This document shows, one piece after another, positions 37,803-46,179 of a stretch of 64,000 nt of DNA. The position numbers and the translations under genes were made by a program. Each line of letters starts with the position of its first letter. The first letter of the stretch is position 1. The notes below the pieces were generated by a model, which saw only the letters and a list, made by a program, of their open reading frames with translations, did no database searches and was not told the DNA's origin. Location: assembly GCF_002735705.1 (NCBI RefSeq), contig NZ_PDZL01000014.1, positions 1 to 64,000 on the forward strand, in the 5' to 3' direction. The DNA is from Janthinobacterium sp. BJB426 (GTDB lineage Bacteria > Pseudomonadota > Gammaproteobacteria > Burkholderiales > Burkholderiaceae_D).

Positions 37803-37909
37803 TACCGTAGCTGCGCCACGTCAGACCGACCGCCTAGTTACCCGAGCCAGATGCACTCAGGGTGTTTCAACGGTCATTTTGAATGAGGGGATGGGTAGTC
37901 GCTACGGTA
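37803..37909 (-). promoter_or_regulatory. Structured carA 5' leader
   Basis: GCTACGGTA (37901-37909) and TACCGTAGC (37803-37811) are perfect 9-bp arms 89 nt apart, and the promoter-distal arm ends 13 nt before the carA ribosome site. A GGGTAAC/TACCC alternative pairing and a direct repeat of GTTACC lie inside. This would suit pyrimidine- or arginine-responsive control, but no known riboswitch is recognised. Confidence 0.45.
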
Positions 37910-38024
37910 TATGTGTGATTGGCTAAACCTTTGAATTATAACCAAAAGGAAGCTTTTCCACAAGGAAGAAAATACAGAAGCCCCGGCATTTTTTTGCGCA
38001 GCAGCATAAATCCTGCGCCCCATG

Positions 38025-38054
38025 AAAAAGCCGCCCGGCTTGCGCGGGGCGGCT
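38025..38054 (-). terminator. Rho-independent terminator of the GlcG-like gene
   Basis: AGCCGCCC (38029-38036) and GGGCGGCT (38047-38054) form an 8-bp stem with a 10-nt loop and a TTTTT tail on the minus strand, 24 nt after the stop. Confidence 0.9.
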
Positions 38055-38077
38055 GGTTCTGCAACTGCGGCTACTAC

Positions 38078-38485
38078 TTAGGCCGTCAGAGCGGCAATGC
38101 CCGCTTTCGCGATTTGTGCATCTTCCGCAGACTTGACGCCCGAGACGCCGACGGCGCCCACATAGTGACCATCAAACACGACGGGCACGCCGCCTTCGAG
38201 CAAGCCGTCGATTTCCGGTGCGCTCAGGAACGACACGCGGCCGCCATTGATCATCTCTTCATAGATGCGCGATTCGCGGCGGCCCAGCGCGGCCGTCTTG
38301 GCTTTCGATGGGGCGATATGCGACGAGATCGGCGCCACGCCATCCATGCGCTGCAGCCACAGCAGGTGGCCGCCGTCGTCGACGATGGCGATCGTGACCG
38401 CCCAGTTATTCTTGACCGCTTCCGCTTCGGCGGCGGCAGCGATCTTCTTTACGTCGTCCAGGGTCAAAATCGGTTTCGATTGCAT
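38078..38485 (-). CDS. GlcG/HbpS family (DUF336) heme-degradation-like protein
   Basis: A 135-residue protein of the GlcG/HbpS fold: LTLDDVKKIAAAAEAEAVKN, AIVDDGGHLLWLQRMDG, KAKTAALGRRES and GGVPVVFDGHYVGAVGVSG. Members bind heme or small molecules and assemble as octamers; the role here is unknown. No signal peptide, so cytosolic. Single gene with its own terminator. It may relate to oxidative or heme stress, but nothing adjacent proves it. Confidence 0.85.
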   Translation of the reverse strand: MQSKPILTLDDVKKIAAAAEAEAVKNNWAVTIAIVDDGGHLLWLQRMDGVAPISSHIAPSKAKTAALGRRESRIYEEMINGGRVSFLSAPEIDGLLEGGVPVVFDGHYVGAVGVSGVKSAEDAQIAKAGIAALTA

Positions 38486-38544
38486 GGTGCATCCTTGTTA
38501 TGTTGAAACAAAATTGTATACGAAATGCGCCGCGGCGCTATCCA

Positions 38545-39456
38545 TCACTGCTCGCGTTTGGCTTTCAGTTTTTGCTTGAGCTGCGCCATCACGGCAAAGG
38601 TCGCCTGCTCGCCCGCCAGGATGGCCTGGTTGCGGCTGTTGAAATCGTTGCCCTTCATGGTGCCCAGGCTGGGCTGGATCACCACGTCCGCATCTTTCAA
38701 TTCAAACTGGTTGATGCGCTGGCCCATGATGGCGAACGTCTGCATCAGCACTTCCATCGAGCTGATGGCTTTCTGGGTATCCGTTTGCGACGAAATATTC
38801 ACGGCGATGATGAAATCGGCGCCCATGTCGCGCGCAAAGCGCACGGGCACGGGAGCGACGAGGCCGCCATCGACATAAGTGTGCCCCGCGATCGTCACGG
38901 GCTGGAACACGCCGGGCACGGCCGACGAGGCGCGCACGGCCATGCCGGTGTTACCGCGCTGGAACAGGATCGGCTGGCCATTTTTCAAATCGGTCGCCAC
39001 CACGCCAAACGGTATCTTGAGTTTTTCCAGCGGCACGCCGCCGACAGCCTTGTTGACATAGCTTTGCAGCGCTTCGCCTTTCAGCACGCCGGACGACTTG
39101 CCGAACAGGGGCAAGGCCCAGTCGGAAATGGCCGCCTCGTCCATGTCGAACGCCATCTTTTGCAGGGCGAAGCCGGAGTTGCCCGCCGCATACATGGCGC
39201 CCACCACGCTGCCGGCGCTGGTGCCCGTGACGATGTCAGCCTGGATGCCCTGCGATTCGAGCGCCTTGATCACGCCGATATGCGCGAAACCGCGCGCCGC
39301 GCCGCCGCCCAGCGCCAGGCCGATCTTGATCTTGCGCGGCGTGACGACGGTGGGTTCCGGCGGCGTCAATACTTGTATCGGTTTCGGGGCGGTGGTATCG
39401 CAGCCGGCCAGCGCAAAGGCGGCCAGGGCAAGCAGGGTCAGGCGTTTAGGGAACAT
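38545..39456 (-). CDS. Patatin-like phospholipase lipoprotein (RssA-like)
   Basis: A 303-residue predicted lipoprotein: the signal peptide ends in the lipobox ALAGC (Cys ~19). The patatin domain has the oxyanion loop LALGGGAARGFAHIG, nucleophile GTSAGS and catalytic Asp in YVDGGLVAPVP, so the Ser-Asp dyad is intact. It probably hydrolyses phospholipids at an envelope membrane. The frame is open for 233 codons further upstream, but that part is antisense to the next gene and lacks sense. No strong ribosome site at ATG 39456. Confidence 0.9.
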   Translation of the reverse strand: MFPKRLTLLALAAFALAGCDTTAPKPIQVLTPPEPTVVTPRKIKIGLALGGGAARGFAHIGVIKALESQGIQADIVTGTSAGSVVGAMYAAGNSGFALQKMAFDMDEAAISDWALPLFGKSSGVLKGEALQSYVNKAVGGVPLEKLKIPFGVVATDLKNGQPILFQRGNTGMAVRASSAVPGVFQPVTIAGHTYVDGGLVAPVPVRFARDMGADFIIAVNISSQTDTQKAISSMEVLMQTFAIMGQRINQFELKDADVVIQPSLGTMKGNDFNSRNQAILAGEQATFAVMAQLKQKLKAKREQ

Positions 39457-39642
39457 GGTGGAGAGGGAGAACCGCGCGCGGCAGTGGCAATAAAGGAGAG
39501 CCGATTGTAGCGCAAGCGGAGCCCCCCGCACTGAAGGCCATCTTAAATGTTTAAAAATGACAATATTTCGAACCGTGCGCGCCACGCCGGCTGCTAGACT
39601 GGCGCCTGGCTTCCCACCTCCCCCACTTCCATTGAGCGGCTT

Positions 39643-40092
39643 ATGAAAACAGACCTGTTCCACCTCATCGCGCACCCATGCTTGCTCGTTGCAGCCCTGC
39701 TGGGTGCGGCCTGCGCCAACGCCGCCCCCGTCGCGGCGACGGAGCGCCAGGATAGCATCGCGGCAAGAATGGAGGGCTTTACTTGTACGGGGAACATACA
39801 AATTCCCAATGATACGGAGAAACACACGATTGAGCTCAGCTTCGACGCCCCCGACCAGCACGGGGCGCAAGGCACCCACCTGGTTGACGGGCGCGGCAAA
39901 GCGGGCAACTTTTACGGCTGCCGGCAAAGCGGCGACAGCCTGTCTTGCACATACGACGCAGGGCCGGCCAGCGGCCCGCTGACCATGCGTTTTAGCAGCA
40001 ACTTGACGCAGGTAAAGGGCGAGTTCAATTCCCCTTTTGAAAATAGCGCCACCATGCAATTTTCCGCACGCTGCCAAAAATCGGAGCAATAG
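39643..40092 (+). CDS. Exported protein of unknown function
   Basis: A 149-residue protein with a signal peptide (LLVAALLGAACANAA, cut near 28). The mature part of ~120 residues contains four cysteines (FTCTGN, YGCRQSGDSLSCTY, ARCQK) that probably form two disulfides. Beta-rich composition. The family is not recognised. Monocistronic, divergent from the patatin gene. Confidence 0.6.
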   Translation: MKTDLFHLIAHPCLLVAALLGAACANAAPVAATERQDSIAARMEGFTCTGNIQIPNDTEKHTIELSFDAPDQHGAQGTHLVDGRGKAGNFYGCRQSGDSLSCTYDAGPASGPLTMRFSSNLTQVKGEFNSPFENSATMQFSARCQKSEQ

Positions 40093-40182
40093 CAGCGTCC
40101 GGTCTATTGCCCCCCTGCCCCTGGGATAGCTTGTTCGCATACCGAAGCGCCCCACCTCTTCTCACTCGCCGAATCGCTCAAC

Positions 40183-40845
40183 ATGTCCGACGAATATCAA
40201 TTTTCCGACAGCCGCGCCCTGAACGCCCCATTTACGCAACAGTTATCGAGGCAGCCGCCCGATGGCGCCCTCGCCTGGCTGAGCGCCATCCTCGCCACGC
40301 AGGCACCCATGCTGCGCTCGTCGAACGCCATCTTGCTGGCCTACACGGGCAATCCGGCCGCCCTGACCTGGATCGACGCCAATATCGGCTCGCCCGTGGC
40401 GGGACAATGGGGCGTGGCGGCGGCCCTGCTGGACACACCCTGGCCGCAAATCGTTGACTGGCTGCAACGGGGCGGCGCACACCGGCTGATGGCGCTCGAT
40501 ACCCTGCTGGCCTACCGCAAGCCAGCCGTCAACATGTCGCCGCTGGAACAGATCGCCGCCCCCGTGCTGCCGCAGGCGCCCGCGCGCGCCGAACTCGACG
40601 CCGCGCTGGCCGCCTGCCTGGCGGCATCTTCCACGCCGCGCATCCAGGCTGCCATCAGCTCGATCAACAAGCACGTGGACGAGATCCTGCGCGGCGGCCC
40701 GCGCGGCGTGGCCGTGGCCGACTTGCCGCGCCTGTACCTCGACCCGGCACCATTCAAGGATGCGCCCGCCATCCTGGAGCAGCACGAGGCGGTGGTGGGC
40801 GGCATGCGGCAAAACCTGCAGAACCTGCTCAAAGGCATATTATGA
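40183..40845 (+). CDS. Unknown protein translationally coupled to a barstar-family gene
   Basis: A 220-residue soluble, helical protein (AWLSAILATQAPMLRSSNAI, WPQIVDWLQRGGAHRLMALD; a C-terminal HEAVVGGMRQNLQNLLKG helix). No signal peptide, no nuclease motif, no cysteines in a pattern. It overlaps the following barstar gene by 4 nt (ATGA), so the two products are made together. I do not recognise the family. It may be a co-regulator or chaperone of the barstar-like protein, or a highly diverged effector. Confidence 0.6.
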   Translation: MSDEYQFSDSRALNAPFTQQLSRQPPDGALAWLSAILATQAPMLRSSNAILLAYTGNPAALTWIDANIGSPVAGQWGVAAALLDTPWPQIVDWLQRGGAHRLMALDTLLAYRKPAVNMSPLEQIAAPVLPQAPARAELDAALAACLAASSTPRIQAAISSINKHVDEILRGGPRGVAVADLPRLYLDPAPFKDAPAILEQHEAVVGGMRQNLQNLLKGIL

Positions 40846-41129
40846 ATCGACCGGCCCTGGTGACGATCGACTTGAGCGAGATCAATACGCCGCGCCAGCT
40901 GCACGCGGCGCTGGCGGCCACGCTGGGTTTCCCGTCCTTCTACGGCATGAACTGGGATGCGTTCTGGGATACCATCACGGGCCTGGTGGACATTCCGCAA
41001 CAGCTGGAGCTGCGCGGCTGGCCAGCCTTCGCCACGCGACTGCCCACCGATGCGGCCATGCTGCAGCGCATCCTCGCGCGCATGGCGCAGGACATGCCGG
41101 CGCAGGCGGCGGAAGTGCGCTATGCCTAA
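40842..41129 (+). CDS. Barstar-family (barnase inhibitor-like) protein
   Basis: A 95-residue protein matching barstar: LSEINTPRQLHAALAATLGF, then FPSFYGMNWDAFWDTITGL and LELRGW. In barstar the second helix and its Asp residues plug the RNase active site; the NWDAFWD block corresponds. There is no barnase-like RNase in the window. It is coupled to the unknown gene upstream and convergent with the T6SS lipoprotein cluster, so it could be an orphan immunity protein against a contact-dependent RNase toxin. Confidence 0.82.
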   Translation: MNRPALVTIDLSEINTPRQLHAALAATLGFPSFYGMNWDAFWDTITGLVDIPQQLELRGWPAFATRLPTDAAMLQRILARMAQDMPAQAAEVRYA

Positions 41130-41143
41130 ACTTTTACCATCTA

Positions 41144-42490
41144 TTACTTCGAATAACCCTGCTCATTGAACTGTCCCGCATCCAGCGTGGCCCAGGCATG
41201 CCGGATGCCCCACCACATCAGATAGGCATTGCCGCCGCCGCGCGCGCGGAACCACGGTTTCACGGGGTCGATGGGCCGCACCTTGGCCGGCGGCAGTATC
41301 AATACACCAGTCGTCTGGCCGGCGTCGCTGGTGTCCGCCACCAGCACGTTCTGGCCAAAGTGATTCGCCTGCGCGATGCCCAGCGCCACGTTCGTCAGGG
41401 CCGTGGCGGCGCCCATTTCGCCCAGCAAGGCCGGTGTATTAAAGCTTTGCTGGAGGAAATCGAAGGCCGGCAATTCCATCGTCAAGGTTTGCGCCAGGTG
41501 GGCGATGCGGTCGGGCGACGCTGGCCGAGTGTTGTTCGCGTCGTGGATTACATAACCAATATCTACCTCGCTCTTGCGTCCATTTCCTGCCGCCTGCACC
41601 AGCGTCGCCTGCCACGCCTGCACGGTGGGCGGCGGCAAGCCCTTTTCCGCCGCAAAAGCGCTGACCTGCCGCGTGGCCGGATAGCCTATCCACGCCAGCG
41701 CATCGCGCTCCGTCTTGTAATGGGGACCGGCCAGCACCAGCAAGACCATGTTTTCATTGATCTGCTCATCTTTCGGAAAACTCGGCGCATCCCAGCTCAT
41801 CACCCACACCGTTTCCTTCGGATGCGCCTGCAGATAATCGAGGGCGGCGGCCAGGGAAATGAATCCGGCATTCCCGCCACCGGCCGTCACGCGCACGTCG
41901 GGCGGGGTGGATTTGGTCCAGGAGTTGGGGAAATTCGGGTTGCCGATTGAAAAAGTACTTGTAATTTGCTTGCGCAAGTCTTCCCCGGCGAGAAGGGGAT
42001 CAAACCGCTCTGCAGGCAAAGCGTACTCAACATGGATACCGGCCAGTTCATTCCAGCCTTTTTTGTGTTTGAAGTCGTGGGCGTTATAAAAATAGGTGGG
42101 ATTGGAGAAATATACACCGTGAAAATTGCCTATCATTTCAAACAAATATTTTCCATGGAAATTAAAAAAAGTACCCTTTCCATCATTTGACGACGCTATG
42201 CCCGAAACAGATCTGACCTCAGAAAAAATGGCAGGATATTGTTCTACCATATCGTCTTTTTTATTTGGACGCACTTTCCCAAGAGTCCATAGCAGTTGCC
42301 ATTCAGTTGGATAATCCTGCCGTTGAAGGGGATTGAGCCACTGCACTCCCACCACTTGCGCCATGAAGGGCTGAGCAATTACTTTTTCATTCTTACGGTC
42401 ATCTTTGCTCGCCGGATGCGTCACGCATGCCGATAAAGCCAGGCCCGCCAGCAGTACCGCCAAGTTGCGAAAGGAAAAGAGAAGGTTCAT
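41144..42490 (-). CDS. T6SS-associated lipoprotein, copy 1 (DUF2875/Tla3-like)
   Basis: A 448-residue predicted lipoprotein with lipobox LSAC (Cys ~22). The body has FMAQVVGVQWLNPLQRQDYP, then TAGGGNAGFISLAAALDYL, VWVMSWDAPSFPKDEQINEN and a C-terminal RARGGGNAYLMWWGIRHAW. The wording resembles the DUF2875 family, to which Tla3, the adaptor of the T6SS lipase Tle3 in Pseudomonas, belongs; the assignment is from memory. It lies two genes behind a Tle3-like effector. An immunity function against that lipase is the main alternative. Nearly identical to copy 2 from about residue 42 onward. Confidence 0.6.
   Translation of the reverse strand: MNLLFSFRNLAVLLAGLALSACVTHPASKDDRKNEKVIAQPFMAQVVGVQWLNPLQRQDYPTEWQLLWTLGKVRPNKKDDMVEQYPAIFSEVRSVSGIASSNDGKGTFFNFHGKYLFEMIGNFHGVYFSNPTYFYNAHDFKHKKGWNELAGIHVEYALPAERFDPLLAGEDLRKQITSTFSIGNPNFPNSWTKSTPPDVRVTAGGGNAGFISLAAALDYLQAHPKETVWVMSWDAPSFPKDEQINENMVLLVLAGPHYKTERDALAWIGYPATRQVSAFAAEKGLPPPTVQAWQATLVQAAGNGRKSEVDIGYVIHDANNTRPASPDRIAHLAQTLTMELPAFDFLQQSFNTPALLGEMGAATALTNVALGIAQANHFGQNVLVADTSDAGQTTGVLILPPAKVRPIDPVKPWFRARGGGNAYLMWWGIRHAWATLDAGQFNEQGYSK
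41148..42366 (-). repeat. Tandem duplication, unit 1 of 2 (~1.2 kb)
   Basis: This stretch is nearly identical base for base to 42549-43767 at an offset of 1401 nt. It covers all of the coding region except the signal peptide part. Many differences are silent, with a few clustered replacements. Confidence 0.9.
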
Positions 42491-42544
42491 TTTTCACCCT
42501 GGTCAGTTCATCGAAAACGCCATCTGGCGCGCCATTCCCATCGT

Positions 42545-43912
42545 CTACTTCGAATATCCCTGCTCATTGAACTGTCCCGCGTCCAGCGTGGCCCAGGCAT
42601 GCTGTATGCCCCACCACATCAGATAGGCATTGCCGCCGCCGCGCGCGCGGAACCACGGTTTCACGGGGTCGATGGGCCGCACCTTGGCCGGCGCCAAGAT
42701 CAACACGCCGCTCGTCTGGCCAGCATCGCCGGTGCCCGCCACCAGCACGTTCTGACCAAAGTGATTCGCCTGCGCGATGCCCAGCGCCACGTTCGTCAGG
42801 GCCGTGGCGGCGCCCATTTCGCCCAGCAAGGCCGGCGTATTGAAGGTCTGCCGGTGAAAATCGAAGGCCGGCAATTCCATCGTCAAGGTTTGCGCCAGGT
42901 GAGCGATGCGATCCGATGACGCCGGATGCGTATTGTGCGCGTCGTGGATCACATAGCCAATCTGCGTGTCCAGCTTGCGCCCATTGCTGGCCGCCTGCGC
43001 CAGGGTCGCCTGCCACGCCTGCACGGTGGGCGGCGGCAAGCCCTTCTCCGCCGTAAAAGCGCTGACCTGCTGCGTGGCCGGATAGCCTATCCACGCCAGC
43101 GCATCGCGCTCCGTTTTGTAATGGGGACCGGCCAGCACCAGCAAGACCATGTTTTCATTGATCTGCTCATCTTTCGGAAAACTGGGCGCATCCCAGCTCA
43201 TCACCCACACCGTTTCCTTCGGATGCGCCTGCAGATAATCGAGGGCGGCCGCCAGGGAAATGAATCCGGCATTCCCGCCACCCGCCGTCACGCGCACATC
43301 GGGCGGGGTGGATTTGGTCCAGGAGTTGGGGAAACTTGGATTGCCGATTGAAAACGTATCGATGATTTCCTCGCGCAGGGCGGCGCCAGCCAGGAGAGGA
43401 TCAAAGCGCGTTGCAGGCAAGGCATATTCAACATGAATACCCGCCAGTTCGTTCCAGCCTTTTTTGCGTTTGAAGTCGTGGGCGTTATAAAAATAGGTCG
43501 GATTGGAAAAATACACGCCATGAAACTTGGCAATCATCTGCCGCAAATATTTTCCGTGAAAGTTAAAAAAAGTACCCTTTCCACCATTTGACGATGCTAT
43601 GCCCGAAACAGATCTGACCTCAGAAAAAATGGCAGGATATTGCTCTACCATATCGTCTTTTTTATTTGGACGCACTTTCCCAAGAGTCCATAGCAGTTGC
43701 CATTCAGTTGGATAATCCTGGCGTTGAAGGGGATTGAGCCACTGCACTCCCACCACTTGCGCTATAAATGGCGCTTCTACATCAAGTACGTTGCGTTTAT
43801 CTTCATCGGCAATGGAAGTTGGGTGCAGCGCGCAAGACGATAGACCTATCGTCGCAAGAACTGCAGTAATAGAAGTAAATATATAATTCTTAGGCACGAT
43901 GAGCTTCTCCAT
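42545..43912 (-). CDS. T6SS-associated lipoprotein, copy 2 (DUF2875/Tla3-like)
   Basis: A 455-residue paralogue of the preceding entry. Its signal peptide is unrelated in sequence (IFTSITAVLATIGLSSC, Cys ~27), whereas the remainder is almost identical. It starts 2 nt after the Tle3-like stop codon (TAA-AA-ATG), so it is likely coupled to the effector and is the original partner; copy 1 is probably the duplicate. Divergent leaders on a shared body suggest gene conversion or selection for two locations. AT-rich patches (for example around 43510-43700) differ from the GC-rich surroundings, a sign of transfer. Confidence 0.62.
   Translation of the reverse strand: MEKLIVPKNYIFTSITAVLATIGLSSCALHPTSIADEDKRNVLDVEAPFIAQVVGVQWLNPLQRQDYPTEWQLLWTLGKVRPNKKDDMVEQYPAIFSEVRSVSGIASSNGGKGTFFNFHGKYLRQMIAKFHGVYFSNPTYFYNAHDFKRKKGWNELAGIHVEYALPATRFDPLLAGAALREEIIDTFSIGNPSFPNSWTKSTPPDVRVTAGGGNAGFISLAAALDYLQAHPKETVWVMSWDAPSFPKDEQINENMVLLVLAGPHYKTERDALAWIGYPATQQVSAFTAEKGLPPPTVQAWQATLAQAASNGRKLDTQIGYVIHDAHNTHPASSDRIAHLAQTLTMELPAFDFHRQTFNTPALLGEMGAATALTNVALGIAQANHFGQNVLVAGTGDAGQTSGVLILAPAKVRPIDPVKPWFRARGGGNAYLMWWGIQHAWATLDAGQFNEQGYSK
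42549..43767 (-). repeat. Tandem duplication, unit 2 of 2 (~1.2 kb)
   Basis: Partner of 41148-42366. The similarity ends abruptly at the codons for the region after the lipobox, near CACCACTTGCGC (plus strand), and restarts at the stop region. Confidence 0.9.
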
Positions 43913-43914
43913 TT

Positions 43915-46137
43915 TTAAAAACCACCATTTTCACGTGAGTTTTTTATTTTTTCTGGCATTGCACCTTCTGCGGACTCACCTACCCATTCCAGGGCAGTCC
44001 TCTTTTTCAACCTTCCTTTTATAAAGTACTCATCAAACTTCTTTATCTCCTCATCACCTTCAATTTCATAAAGAAACCGCCAATCCGCCATCGTCCGCAA
44101 CTCCCGCAAATCCGTTTCCAGCAAATGACAACAGCCCACGGCCACGTCATACGCCAGCGCCTTTCTGGAGTGTTCGCTGTTGGTCAGGATGGTGGAGTGA
44201 TCGGTGGCATACGTGCCGACGTTGCCAGCGAGTCCCGCCTGGATTTTCCGCTGGCGCCATGCCGTGTATTGCGCGCTTGCCGTCTCGGGATGGTCTTCTT
44301 CCGTGACTTGTTTGCCTTTCTCGACCTTGCCTTCGCGCTTGGCCATCATGCGCAGGGAAGCGTGGTATTCGTATTGCAGGGCCGCTTCGCTCGCCTCGTT
44401 GCCGCGCGCCGCATCGGTGCGCTGTTGTTCGCCATGCAGGCCACCGCGCGGTATCTCCAGCTCGCGCTCGCCATGGAACGGGTCGCCCGCCGGATGGGCG
44501 GCATCCTTGTTGCGATTCCAGCCATGCGGATGCAGGCCCATGTCAAAGCTGGGGCAGATCTCGCCAAATAACTTCGCCTGCGGAAAGAAGGTCTCCGGCA
44601 GGTCGGGCGCTTCCAGCGGGATTTTCCAGTACTTGTCGGGCGAGGCATTGATACGCTTGCGCATCAATGCGGTGGCCATGATGGCGATGGGCGCAAACGC
44701 CACGGTGAGTATCCGGAACAGCCAGTTCTCTTGCGCTTCCACCCCCTTTTCCACGCTATAGGTGGAAATCATGGAAGGCGGATTCCAGAAATGGTCGCTG
44801 CCAAAATCGATGGCAGGACGATGGTCGCCCCAGTAGTCGTACGCGCCTTTTACGCCGACGGGAAAACCCTCGGCAAACACGCGCTGGGTCAATATTCCCT
44901 CCCCGCCCGCTCTGGCGATTTCACCCGGATCGAGCTTGCCCTGGCGGTCTTTCTTCGGCAGGCCATTCTTGTCCAGCACAGGGCCGGCCAGGCCGCGCCA
45001 GCCGATGCCTTGCACCGTCAATGATGAAATCACCTGGTCGTGCGGATTGCAATACAGGGTCACGCGTCCCACGGTCGCGCCCCGCACGCCATAACTGTCA
45101 ATATCGTGCTGCGCCTTGAACGGGTGGTGCGCACTGCTCATGGCCTGGTCGATTTTCCCGGCTGGCCATTGTGCGGCGCGCCGCTCGCCGATGAGGGCAA
45201 AGAAGGCCGCCAGCGTGTCAAAGCGCGCCGCGGCCGTCTGGCGGCCAGTGCTGCCGTCGGCCGCCGTCAGATTCGACGACGTCCAGTTCTCCGCCATGTT
45301 GTCTTCCACCACGCTGTACGGCGAATTGCACAGGACATAATTGTCGGCAATGCAAGGCCACATCCTACCTTGAGAGTCCGCCACCTTGGGCAGGCGTTCA
45401 CCCAGAAAGGCCGCCGCCATGCTGACCATATTGCCCTGGCTATGGCATACGATGGTGATCGGCACATCGGCCTGCTTTTTCCGGATGGCCTCGATCAGCC
45501 GCGCCAGGCGGTAGGCGGCCAGCACGAAATACGGCCTTGGCGGGCAGGCGTACACCTGCCTGTCATTGGTCGGATTCATGTGCTGGATCTGCATCCACAG
45601 AAACAGCTGGTCCGACAAGCCTTCACCCCACAAGTCCGGCAGGGAACTGCAGCCATTGGCGAACGGTCCGCCACCCCAGTAATTCTGCTCGTTCAGGAAA
45701 ATGCCGTCGCCATACGTCTGCAACTCGATATCATTGGCTGCGTAACCCCAGCGAAAGCGGATCACGGGCGAATAGCCATCGCCCTCCATGAAGCTTCTCG
45801 GTTTCATCAGGGGATTGATGAAGCCGTCGCGCGTCAGCTGCTGCAAATAGCGGGCCGGCGTCATGGCGATGCCCTCCTGGGCGCCGCGCCCGGCATCGTG
45901 TACGCGCCGGTGCAGGCGTGCATTCAATCCCGCGCACAGACCGGTTTCAGCCTCGTCATACCACTCGCCATCGGAGTTGACGCCATGCACGAAGATCATG
46001 ATGCCCGGCAAAGGCAGGCGCGTGGTAATCGGCAGCGTGTCATGGTCGAAGCGCAGCAGGCCGTCTTTTTCGCCTATCTGCAGGTATTTGCTTTCATCGA
46101 AGGGCAAGGAACCCGCCTTGGGCTTGTGTACACTCAT
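43915..46137 (-). CDS. Type VI secretion lipase effector, Tle3-like
   Basis: 740 residues. The front holds an alpha/beta hydrolase: GIMIFVHGVNSDGEWYDEAE, then the nucleophile elbow ITIVCHSQGNMVSMAA with Ser233. The C-terminal ~250 residues (ALQYEYHASLRMMAKREG region) match the DUF3274-type tail of the Tle3 phospholipase family. A hydrophobic pair of segments near 470-490 (ILTVAFAPIAIMATALM) could insert in membranes. No signal peptide. Start 46137 is chosen because GGGAG lies 6 nt upstream; 11 extra codons upstream have no site. It directly follows vgrG (42 nt), the usual place for VgrG-delivered cargo, and precedes the lipoprotein pair. Confidence 0.85.
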   Translation of the reverse strand: MSVHKPKAGSLPFDESKYLQIGEKDGLLRFDHDTLPITTRLPLPGIMIFVHGVNSDGEWYDEAETGLCAGLNARLHRRVHDAGRGAQEGIAMTPARYLQQLTRDGFINPLMKPRSFMEGDGYSPVIRFRWGYAANDIELQTYGDGIFLNEQNYWGGGPFANGCSSLPDLWGEGLSDQLFLWMQIQHMNPTNDRQVYACPPRPYFVLAAYRLARLIEAIRKKQADVPITIVCHSQGNMVSMAAAFLGERLPKVADSQGRMWPCIADNYVLCNSPYSVVEDNMAENWTSSNLTAADGSTGRQTAAARFDTLAAFFALIGERRAAQWPAGKIDQAMSSAHHPFKAQHDIDSYGVRGATVGRVTLYCNPHDQVISSLTVQGIGWRGLAGPVLDKNGLPKKDRQGKLDPGEIARAGGEGILTQRVFAEGFPVGVKGAYDYWGDHRPAIDFGSDHFWNPPSMISTYSVEKGVEAQENWLFRILTVAFAPIAIMATALMRKRINASPDKYWKIPLEAPDLPETFFPQAKLFGEICPSFDMGLHPHGWNRNKDAAHPAGDPFHGERELEIPRGGLHGEQQRTDAARGNEASEAALQYEYHASLRMMAKREGKVEKGKQVTEEDHPETASAQYTAWRQRKIQAGLAGNVGTYATDHSTILTNSEHSRKALAYDVAVGCCHLLETDLRELRTMADWRFLYEIEGDEEIKKFDEYFIKGRLKKRTALEWVGESAEGAMPEKIKNSRENGGF

Positions 46138-46179
46138 GCTTGACTCCCATTCATGACGCAGAACGTGCAATATCGATGC

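Noticed and set aside
39457-40155. Upstream extension of the patatin gene
   Set aside because: The lipoprotein signal peptide begins at 39456 and the extension lies opposite a plausible secreted-protein gene.
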